This document shows, piece after piece, positions 1 through 5,101 of a stretch of 10,407 bases of DNA. Position numbers and translations under genes: made by a program. This DNA is from an uncultured Bacilli bacterium (GTDB lineage: Bacteria > Bacillota_I > Bacilli_A > RF39 > UBA660). Below the pieces are notes generated by a model. It was given only the letters and a program-made list of their open reading frames with translations. It ran no database searches and was not told the origin of the DNA. Position 1 is the first letter of the stretch, and each line of letters starts with the position of its first letter. The stretch is from the NCBI GenBank assembly GCA_910586425.1, contig CAJUHL010000052.1, positions 1-10,407 on the forward strand. The letters are read 5' to 3'.

Positions 1-63
1 TTATCCTTATGGGTAGTGACTATTGCAATAGCTTATTTTCTGGTTTGTGGGTTTCTTTTTTGA
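1..63 (+). CDS. Possible C-terminal end of a membrane protein (partial)
   Basis: Frame 1 is open from the window edge to a TGA at 61-63 and encodes 20 almost entirely hydrophobic residues (LSLWVVTIAIAYFLVCGFLF), which reads like a final transmembrane helix. The start lies outside the window and no family can be named. A second frame (from position 3 to a TAA at 117-119) is also open but encodes nothing recognisable. The same DNA can fold as an RNA (see the 9-101 entry), so coding is only one reading. Confidence 0.3.
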   Translation, partial: LSLWVVTIAIAYFLVCGFLF

Positions 64-101
64 ATCCCAGCCCACATGATTTTAATCGCATTGGTGCCCG
101 T
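9..101 (+). other. Extended imperfect stem-loop, possible structured RNA
   Basis: Short complementary blocks are nested around a central hairpin: 9-15 with 95-101 (including G-U pairs), 26-29 with 90-93, and 46-51 (TGTGGG) with 71-76 (CCCACA). A perfect 12-bp palindrome, CTATTGCAATAG, sits at 20-31. A long bulged hairpin of this kind is typical of several small RNAs, but no specific family was recognised, and a membrane-protein tail in frame 1 competes with this reading. No promoter is visible because the 5' side is cut off by the window edge. Confidence 0.2.
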
Positions 102-142
102 CTTTTGAAATTTAGTTAACCTTTTTAATGAATCATTTTAGT

Positions 143-191
143 AAAAAAACTCACTAAACGATCCCCAATTGGGTGTTTCATGTGAGTTTTT
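143..191 (-). terminator. Rho-independent terminator of the small Pro/Met-rich gene
   Basis: The arms AAAAACTCAC (145-154) and GTGAGTTTTT (182-191) pair perfectly over 10 bp. Inside them AAAC (156-159) pairs with GTTT (175-178), and CCC pairs with GGG around an AATT tip (164-173). Read leftward the stem is followed by a run of Ts (plus-strand As at 143-149), directly after the stop codon of the leftward gene. The plus strand also has Ts after the stem, so it may also stop rightward transcription from the left edge. Confidence 0.85.
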
Positions 192-193
192 CT

Positions 194-517
194 TTACATC
201 ATTTGATAATTAGAACTATTATATTTGGTATTTGAGTAATTGACAGAATTAGAATTATTATACATATTTTCTAAATTTGTAATACGTTTATCCAAAAGTG
301 TAATTTGTTGTTCCAAAGTATTCATTTGTTGTTCAATGGTATTGGAAGAAACAGAAGTCGATGGCATATTATTCATCATAGGATACCCTTGTGGCATACT
401 GGGTGCCATAGGTGGTTGCATTGGCATTGGATATCCCATAGGACCTCCCATTCCTGGATATTGTGGGTAAACTGGATAAGAAGGAACCCCACCACATTGT
501 CTATCTTTTTTCATCAT
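194..517 (-). CDS. Small Pro/Met/Gly/Tyr-rich coiled-coil protein, unknown function
   Basis: This encodes 107 residues in two parts. Residues about 10-50 are low-complexity, dominated by Pro, Met, Gly and Tyr, with recurring YP, MP and GYPM steps. Residues about 60-87 (for example TIEQQMNTLEQQITLLDKRI) form a heptad-like amphipathic helix likely to coil, followed by an Asn/Ser/Tyr-rich tail. There is no signal peptide or membrane segment. The ATG at 517 was chosen because AGGAG (526-530) sits 8 nt upstream; a GTG at 526 would overlap that ribosome binding site. The composition recalls spore-coat or surface-assembly proteins of Firmicutes, but no family was recognised and that resemblance is only compositional. 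It is transcribed divergently from rnhB and has its own terminator, so it is probably monocistronic. Confidence 0.75.
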   Translation of the reverse strand: MMKKDRQCGGVPSYPVYPQYPGMGGPMGYPMPMQPPMAPSMPQGYPMMNNMPSTSVSSNTIEQQMNTLEQQITLLDKRITNLENMYNNSNSVNYSNTKYNSSNYQMM

Positions 518-540
518 TTCAAACACTCCTATCTAACATA

Positions 541-546
541 AGTATA
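541..546 (-). promoter_or_regulatory. Candidate -10 box for the leftward small gene
   Basis: On the minus strand TATACT lies 24 nt upstream of the ATG at 517, giving an expected transcript start near 534 and a leader of about 17 nt that contains the AGGAG ribosome binding site. No convincing -35 element was found at 16-18 bp. The box lies only 22 bp from the rightward rnhB -10 element, so the two promoters would overlap and may interfere with each other. Confidence 0.4.
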
Positions 547-565
547 TGCATTTATCCCTAATGTG

Positions 566-574
566 TGTTACAAT
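566..574 (+). promoter_or_regulatory. Extended -10 promoter of the rnhB operon
   Basis: TGTTACAAT matches an extended -10 (TG-n-TACAAT), with no good -35 box upstream. The predicted start at about 580-581 falls at the ribosome binding site (AGGTGA), so the leader would be only about 10 nt before the ATG at 591. Almost the same 20-nt sequence precedes the pilin-like gene at 7321-7340. Confidence 0.55.
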
Positions 575-590
575 AAAAGAGGTGACTAGT

Positions 591-1214
591 ATGGTAGATT
601 TATATCAGTATGAAAAAGAGTTATATCAACAAAATATCCATTATATCGGAGGTGTGGATGAAGTAGGAAGAGGTCCTCTAATCGGTCCTGTGGTCGCAGC
701 TTGTTGTGTCTTACCCGAAAACTTTGTTTTAGAAGGTCTGACGGATTCTAAAAAATTAACCGAAAAGAAAAGAGAACAATTTTATCCTTATATTATAGAA
801 CATTGTCTTGCCTATGGGATTGGAATTGTCTCTCCAGAAATCATTGATGAAGTCAATATTTATGAGGCAACCAAACTTGCGATGAAAAAAGCCATTGAAC
901 AGACCCAACAAAAGATCCCATTAGAACATGTACTGATTGATGCCATGAAATTAGACTTAAATGTTGCAAGTACCTCTATCATAAAGGGAGATGCCAAAAG
1001 TATTTCCATCGCAGCTGCAAGTGTAATTGCGAAAGTGACAAGGGACCATATGATGATTGAATTAGATCAAAAATATCCAATGTATGGGTATAAAAAACAT
1101 AAAGGATATCCAACCAAAAAACATATAGAAGCAATTCATCAATATGGATTGATAGATGGATATCGTAAAACGTATAAGCCTGTTCAGGACTATATAGAAG
1201 GAGTGCAAATATGA
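591..1214 (+). CDS. rnhB: Ribonuclease HII
   Basis: Cleaves the RNA strand of RNA-DNA hybrids and nicks at single ribonucleotides in DNA, acting in the cytoplasm in replication and repair. The 207-residue product is a normal length for the family. The signature GVDEVGRGPLIGPVVAA is at residues 21-37, with metal-binding D23 and E24. The third acidic residue is D117 (VLIDA) and the fourth D134 (KGDAKS), followed by the conserved IAAASVIAKVTRD (140-152) and the YGYKKHKGYPT region (165-175). An in-frame ATG at 546 exists, but the ATG at 591 has a good GAGGTG site 6 nt upstream and gives the expected N-terminus. It is the first gene of an operon; its TGA overlaps the next ATG by 4 bases (ATGA), implying translational coupling. 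Confidence 0.96.
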   Translation: MVDLYQYEKELYQQNIHYIGGVDEVGRGPLIGPVVAACCVLPENFVLEGLTDSKKLTEKKREQFYPYIIEHCLAYGIGIVSPEIIDEVNIYEATKLAMKKAIEQTQQKIPLEHVLIDAMKLDLNVASTSIIKGDAKSISIAAASVIAKVTRDHMMIELDQKYPMYGYKKHKGYPTKKHIEAIHQYGLIDGYRKTYKPVQDYIEGVQI

Positions 1215-2131
1215 ACCAATATTGTTTGATTACACATATTGCAGACCCAGATGGAGCCTTTCCAATCATTTTGATGAAATTGGTCTTCCCCAATACAGAT
1301 GTTTATTCTTGTGAGGTAAAAGAAGTAGATGATATTTTAAAAGATGTGCTACAAAAAGAATATGAAAAAATTTATATTGTAGATCTCAATATGTCAGAGG
1401 AAATGGCCAAAGTGGTTGAAGAAACTGCAAGGGAAAAAGTAGAAGTTTATGATCATCATGAAAGTAATCTTGATTTAAACCGATATTCTTTTGAACATGT
1501 GGTTGTCAAGAATGGTGAAAAAAAGGAATGTGGAACGACTTTGTTTTATGAGTATTTGAAACAAAAAACCAATCATCCAATATTTGAAAAAGAAGTTTTA
1601 AAGCAAATGATGGAATTGGTAAGAGAAAATGATACTTTTGATTTTATAGAAGAATACAAACAGGATGCGATTCATTTCCGTATGCTCTATGATATTTACG
1701 GTAGAGAAGCTTATATTGAACATTTTTTCAATTACATTTTAGAAAATGATACATTCCAACTTACAGAAATCGAAAAAGCCACTATAGATGTATTAGAAAA
1801 ACAAACAGAACGTTATATTACAGAAAAACTAGAGCATGTTAAATTCGCGACCATCGATGGAGTGAAAGTTGGAATTGTTTTTGCAGAACAACATAGAAGT
1901 ATTCTCGGAAATCGTATGGCAGAACTTTATCAAGACAAAATCGATATTGCCATTCTCATTAACGTGGATAGAAGCGTTTCTTATAGAGCGATTAAACCAG
2001 ATATCAATATTAATGTACTTGCTCAAAAATATAATGGTGGAGGACACAAGCACGCAGGAGGAAGTCCTCTTCCTCATGACCTTCAGAGCCAAATTATTAA
2101 GCTTTTATTTAAAGAAAGTGAGATTTTATAA
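1211..2131 (+). CDS. DHH/DHHA1-family phosphoesterase
   Basis: This is a 306-residue two-domain protein of the DHH superfamily, which contains Mn-dependent phosphodiesterases such as the NrnA nano-RNases, c-di-AMP/pApA hydrolases and RecJ. The DHH domain shows H9, D12 and D14 (THIADPDG), D58 in IVDLN, the name-giving D81-H82-H83 and D141 (RENDTF). The C-terminal DHHA1 domain ends in the substrate-binding GGGHKHAGG (276-284). The length and single DHHA1 domain fit the NrnA-like or oligoribonuclease group rather than RecJ, but the exact substrate cannot be read from sequence. There is no membrane segment. It overlaps rnhB by 4 bp, and its TAA is followed directly by the ATG of the Nudix gene. 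Linkage to RNase HII suggests nucleic-acid turnover, which is an inference. Confidence 0.88.
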   Translation: MNQYCLITHIADPDGAFPIILMKLVFPNTDVYSCEVKEVDDILKDVLQKEYEKIYIVDLNMSEEMAKVVEETAREKVEVYDHHESNLDLNRYSFEHVVVKNGEKKECGTTLFYEYLKQKTNHPIFEKEVLKQMMELVRENDTFDFIEEYKQDAIHFRMLYDIYGREAYIEHFFNYILENDTFQLTEIEKATIDVLEKQTERYITEKLEHVKFATIDGVKVGIVFAEQHRSILGNRMAELYQDKIDIAILINVDRSVSYRAIKPDININVLAQKYNGGGHKHAGGSPLPHDLQSQIIKLLFKESEIL

Positions 2132-2659
2132 ATGGAATTTGTGGATATATTGGATGAATATGGAGAAAAAACAGGTGTAATAAAGGAACGTTCCTTGGCC
2201 AAAAAAGACAACAATTATACACTAGGGGTTCATGTATGGATTCGTAATCATAAAGGCGAAATTTTACTACAAAAACGTAGTAGTGAAAAACACTCCTTTG
2301 CTGGAATGTGGGATATTACTGGTGGAAGGGCACGTGCAAAAGAAAGTAGTAAGCAATCCATGCAAAGGGAAATAAAAGAAGAACTGGGAATTGACGTATT
2401 AGAATCTGAACTCAAATATCTATTTCGCTTTCCCGCCCAAAAAAATAGCAAGCCTATGTTTTTGGATGTTTATTTACTAGATAAAGAGATAGATTTAAAA
2501 ACATTAACCCTTCAAAAAGAGGAAGTCGAAGATGTTTGCTATGTACCATTATCTATTTTGAAAAATTGGTATTTTGAAAATCCCAATTTTGTCAAGCAAC
2601 CTTATTTTATGGATGTATTAAAGCAATTGGAGGCAGAATATGAATGTGAGAAAAATTGA
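2132..2659 (+). CDS. Nudix hydrolase
   Basis: This is a 175-residue cytoplasmic hydrolase of nucleoside-diphosphate-linked compounds. A perfect Nudix box (G-x5-E-x7-REUxEExGU) spans residues 65-87: G65, E71, R79-E80, E83-E84, G86 and I87; the glutamates bind Mg2+. The N-terminal start (MEFVDILDEYGEKTG) and the LLQKRS strand before the box resemble the YfcD-like group, which is related to isopentenyl-diphosphate isomerase in sequence. Substrate cannot be assigned, and true IDI activity is not implied. The ATG directly follows the stop of the DHH gene with only a weak ribosome binding site, so expression probably depends on coupling. Its 3' end overlaps the next gene by 20 bp. Confidence 0.9.
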   Translation: MEFVDILDEYGEKTGVIKERSLAKKDNNYTLGVHVWIRNHKGEILLQKRSSEKHSFAGMWDITGGRARAKESSKQSMQREIKEELGIDVLESELKYLFRFPAQKNSKPMFLDVYLLDKEIDLKTLTLQKEEVEDVCYVPLSILKNWYFENPNFVKQPYFMDVLKQLEAEYECEKN

Positions 2660-3164
2660 AGTGGGATACTTATCCTGTAACTGCTACATTTTAGAACAGA
2701 ATGGTACTTGTCTTGTCATTGATCCTGGGGATGAACTATATGCAATTGAAAGACAAATTGGAAAAAATAAATTACTCGCAATTCTTGTTACCCATCATCA
2801 TAAAGACCATGTAGGTGCTTTAAAAACATTGATTCAAAAATACAATGTTCCCGTTTATGATGCTTTTCATACAAAAGAACAAGCCTATGAAATTGGACCA
2901 TTTTCTTTTGAAGTGATTTCAACACCTGGACACTCTAGCGATTCAATTACATTTTATTTTAAATCCTATCGTTTTATGTTTGTAGGTGATTTTATTTTTC
3001 AAAATACCATAGGTAGAACTGATTTAGAAACTGGAAATATGGAAGTAATGAAACAAAGTATTCGAAAGATAAAGTCTTATCCAGATTATGTCAAATGCTA
3101 TCCAGGCCATGGAGAAAATACAACATTAGGCTTGGAAAAAGAAAATAATATTTATTTTCAATAA
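2640..3164 (+). CDS. Metallo-beta-lactamase-fold hydrolase (glyoxalase II-like)
   Basis: This is a 174-residue single-domain MBL-fold protein with the complete metal-ligand set: HHHKDH at 52-57 (H52, H54, D56, H57), H98 in STPGHSSDS, D117 in VGDFIF and H157 in YPGHGENTT. IGRTDL (124-129) is the pattern seen in YcbL-like short glyoxalase II relatives, which lack the C-terminal helical domain of true GloB. Thioester hydrolysis is therefore a possibility but not established. The ATG at 2640 has GGAGG (2629-2633) 6 nt upstream, inside the end of the Nudix gene, giving a 20-bp overlap. It is the last gene of the operon; a terminator lies about 115 nt downstream of its TAA. Confidence 0.9.
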   Translation: MNVRKIEVGYLSCNCYILEQNGTCLVIDPGDELYAIERQIGKNKLLAILVTHHHKDHVGALKTLIQKYNVPVYDAFHTKEQAYEIGPFSFEVISTPGHSSDSITFYFKSYRFMFVGDFIFQNTIGRTDLETGNMEVMKQSIRKIKSYPDYVKCYPGHGENTTLGLEKENNIYFQ

Positions 3165-3219
3165 TAAAGTAGACAACATATATCAAATTGATTCCACAAA
3201 ATCGAAAACTCTAGGTTTC

Positions 3220-3254
3220 AAACCAAATAAAATAGTGTTTATAATATTTGGTTT
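3220..3254. repeat. 10-bp inverted repeat in the mraZ upstream gap
   Basis: AAACCAAATA (3220-3229) and TATTTGGTTT (3245-3254) are exact reverse complements separated by 15 nt. Only four Ts follow, so it is a poor intrinsic terminator. It could be an mRNA 3'-end stabilising hairpin for the upstream operon or a protein-binding site. It lies about 100 bp upstream of the mraZ promoter. Confidence 0.5.
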
Positions 3255-3280
3255 TCAAATTCAATATTATATATATAACT

Positions 3281-3308
3281 GAAATCGAAAGAAAGATTTC
3301 TTTTTTTT
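3281..3308 (+). terminator. Rho-independent terminator of the rnhB operon
   Basis: GAAATC (3281-3286) pairs with GATTTC (3295-3300) around an 8-nt purine loop, followed directly by eight Ts (3301-3308). The stem is short and AT-rich, so termination may be partial, but the placement between the operon end (3164) and the mraZ promoter (3358) fits. Confidence 0.65.
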
Positions 3309-3357
3309 GTTATCTTTTTATGAAAGTAAAGAAAATAATATTTTTGTGATAATAATC

Positions 3358-3386
3358 TTTACAATTACCCAATAAAATAGTAAAAT
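3358..3386 (+). promoter_or_regulatory. Sigma-A type promoter of the mraZ/dcw cluster
   Basis: TTTACA (-35, 3358-3363) and TAAAAT (-10, 3381-3386) are separated by exactly 17 bp. The transcript should start near 3393, inside the array of GTGG repeats described in the next entry. No other promoter of comparable quality was noticed in this gap. Confidence 0.8.
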
Positions 3387-3387
3387 A

Positions 3388-3427
3388 GTGGTAGTGAGTG
3401 GTTGAAAGTGGAGAAATGTGGGTGATT
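3388..3427 (+). promoter_or_regulatory. MraZ operator: four GTGG repeats at 10-bp steps
   Basis: GTGG occurs at 3388, 3398, 3408 and 3418, each starting a 10-bp unit: GTGGTAGTGA, GTGGTTGAAA, GTGGAGAAAT and GTGGGTGATT. MraZ proteins are known to bind tandem G-rich direct repeats upstream of their own gene and to control the dcw cluster. Here the array starts 2 bp after the -10 box and covers the transcript start, and its last unit supplies the ribosome binding site (GGTGAT) for the ATG at 3430. Bound MraZ would therefore block initiation, and the repeats also lie in the mRNA leader. Confidence 0.82.
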
Positions 3428-3429
3428 TT

Positions 3430-3861
3430 ATGTTCATGGGGGAATATCATCATACCATTGATGACAAAGGAAGATTAACACTTCCTGCTAAAATCAGAGA
3501 ACAATTAGGGAACGAATTTGTCGTTACAAGAGGACTCGATAACTGTCTATTTGTTTATCCACAGGAAGAATGGAATCAGGTGATTTCGAAATATAAAGAA
3601 CTACCCAATACCAAAGATGCCCGAAACTTTATGCGGTTCTTTCTATCAGGAGCAACATTGACCAATTTCGATAAACAAGGAAGAATCAATATTCCCATCC
3701 CACTTAGCAAATATGCAGATTTAGAAAAAGACTGTGTCATTATTGGAGTAAACGATCGACTGGAAATTTGGAGTCAAACCAGTTGGGAACAATTTATTGA
3801 TGCCAATGAGGAAAATTTTTCCGATATTGCCGATAAACTATTTTCAGCAGAACTTGGGTGA
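3430..3861 (+). CDS. mraZ: Transcriptional regulator MraZ
   Basis: DNA-binding regulator at the head of dcw clusters, forming a ring oligomer that reads tandem repeats. The 143-residue product has the two tandem SpoVT/AbrB-like half-domains of the family: the first carries [14 protein letters not shown] (11-24) and the second [12 protein letters not shown] (81-92). The N-terminus [11 protein letters not shown] matches the usual family start, which favours the ATG at 3430; a GTG at 3418 is in frame but lies inside the fourth operator repeat. Its TGA overlaps the GTG start of rsmH by 4 bases (GTGA). Autoregulation is strongly suggested by the repeats just upstream. Confidence 0.96.
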   Translation: MFMGEYHHTIDDKGRLTLPAKIREQLGNEFVVTRGLDNCLFVYPQEEWNQVISKYKELPNTKDARNFMRFFLSGATLTNFDKQGRINIPIPLSKYADLEKDCVIIGVNDRLEIWSQTSWEQFIDANEENFSDIADKLFSAELG

Positions 3862-4784
3862 GTGAAGTGCATAAAAGTGTATTATTAGAAGAATGTTTGA
3901 AATATTTAAACGTAAAAGAAAACAGTGTGATAGTAGACTGTACGTTAGGATATGGAGGACATAGTAGTGAAATTTTAAAAAAAATTCCAATGGGTTTCCT
4001 TTATGCCTTTGACCAAGACGAAGAGGCCATTGCTTACAGTCAAAATCGTTTACGTTCCGTTGCATCCAATTATGAAATCATAAAAAGCAATTTTGTCCAT
4101 CTCAAACAAGAACTACAAAAAAGAAAGGTAGAAGAAGTCGATGGTATCCTATTTGATTTGGGTGTTTCTAGCCCACAATTGGATGAAGATTATCGAGGCT
4201 TCAGTTTTCATAAAGATGCACCTTTGGATATGCGTATGGATAGATCAAATCCGCTTTCCGCTTATGATGTAATCAATACTTACTCATGTACTGATTTAAC
4301 ATACATCTTTCAAAACTATGGAGAAGAAAAATATGCATATCGTATCGCTTCTGCAATTGAAAAAGCGAGAGCCAAAAAGCCAATTCAAACCACTTTAGAA
4401 TTGGTAGACATTATCAAAGAAAATGTCCCAGAAAAATACAAACGAGAAAAGCATCCTGCTCGTAAAGTATTTCAATCGATTCGTATTGAAGTCAATCATG
4501 AATTAGAAGTATTAGAAAGTGCTTTAGAACAGGCGCTGACGCAAATCAAAGTGGGGGGAAGAATTTGTGTAATTACATTCCATTCCCTAGAAGATCGTAT
4601 TTGTAAAAATAAATTCAAAGAGGTAAGCCAAATAGACCCTGTGCTGGGAAAATTACCTGTGATTCCAGATGAATACTTACCCCATTACAAATACATTACA
4701 ACTGAATCAGTAAAAGAAAAAGAATTAGAAGAAAATAATCGTGCACGTAGTGCGAAATTAAGAGTAATAGAAAGAATAAAATGA
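3858..4784 (+). CDS. rsmH: 16S rRNA (cytosine1402-N4)-methyltransferase RsmH
   Basis: Uses S-adenosylmethionine to methylate N4 of C1402 in the 16S rRNA decoding centre. The 308 residues are full length. Visible motifs are the SAM-binding [11 protein letters not shown] (26-36), [13 protein letters not shown] (97-109), [15 protein letters not shown] (114-128), the late [12 protein letters not shown] (236-247) and the C-terminal [12 protein letters not shown] (295-306). The start is GTG at 3858, overlapping the mraZ stop; a GTG at 3867 is a less likely alternative. It is the standard second gene of dcw clusters and probably translationally coupled to mraZ. Confidence 0.96.
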   Translation: MSEVHKSVLLEECLKYLNVKENSVIVDCTLGYGGHSSEILKKIPMGFLYAFDQDEEAIAYSQNRLRSVASNYEIIKSNFVHLKQELQKRKVEEVDGILFDLGVSSPQLDEDYRGFSFHKDAPLDMRMDRSNPLSAYDVINTYSCTDLTYIFQNYGEEKYAYRIASAIEKARAKKPIQTTLELVDIIKENVPEKYKREKHPARKVFQSIRIEVNHELEVLESALEQALTQIKVGGRICVITFHSLEDRICKNKFKEVSQIDPVLGKLPVIPDEYLPHYKYITTESVKEKELEENNRARSAKLRVIERIK

Positions 4785-4796
4785 GGGAGAAAAATT

Positions 4797-5093
4797 ATGG
4801 CAAAAAGAAGGGTAAGAAAATTACGGATTACAAAAGGTGAAAAATTATTATATGGAACAGCGATACTCTGCTTTTCTTTGACCATATTATTAAAAATATT
4901 TTGTGGTGCTGGCACCCAACACTTAAATATGAGTGTTGAAAAAGTCCGCTATGAAGTAAGCAGTCAAGAGAAACGAAACGAAAGCTTGACGATGCAAGTG
5001 AATGAATTAACAGCATTCGATAAAATCAAAGATATTGTAAAAGATATGGGACTTGCTTATAACAATGAAAATATTATGGTAATCAATGATTGA
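4797..5093 (+). CDS. ftsL: FtsL-like cell division protein
   Basis: This is a 98-residue bitopic membrane protein. A basic cytoplasmic N-terminus (MAKRRVRKLR) precedes one membrane helix at about 17-36, then an extracytoplasmic segment (about 42-71) with coiled-coil character, then a conserved-looking end (IVKDMGLAYNNENIMVI) typical of FtsL/DivIC proteins. FtsL forms a complex with FtsB/DivIC and DivIB and activates septal peptidoglycan synthesis. Sequence conservation in this family is poor, so the call rests mainly on size, topology and position between rsmH and the PBP gene. The ATG has an AGGGAG site 8 nt upstream. Confidence 0.88.
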   Translation: MAKRRVRKLRITKGEKLLYGTAILCFSLTILLKIFCGAGTQHLNMSVEKVRYEVSSQEKRNESLTMQVNELTAFDKIKDIVKDMGLAYNNENIMVIND

Positions 5094-5101
5094 GGTGTAA
5101 T

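Noticed and set aside
33..140. Leftward open frame reading like a basic peptide (…NAIKIMWAGIQKRNPQTRK)
   Set aside because: It has no start codon before an upstream stop and lies directly behind a strong leftward terminator.
240..541. Two rightward open frames opposite the small Pro/Met-rich gene
   Set aside because: They have no ribosome binding site and their composition mirrors the opposite strand; the leftward gene has a start, an RBS and a terminator.
546..590. Upstream ATG giving RNase HII 15 extra residues
   Set aside because: The ATG lies upstream of the -10 box and has no ribosome binding site; the ATG at 591 has both and fits the family start.
3418..3429. GTG start for mraZ four codons upstream
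   Set aside because: It sits inside the fourth operator repeat, and MraZ proteins normally begin MFMGEY, which matches the ATG at 3430.
5090..5101. TTG start for the PBP gene
   Set aside because: It overlaps the ftsL stop and has no RBS of its own, whereas GAGGTG precedes the ATG at 5102.
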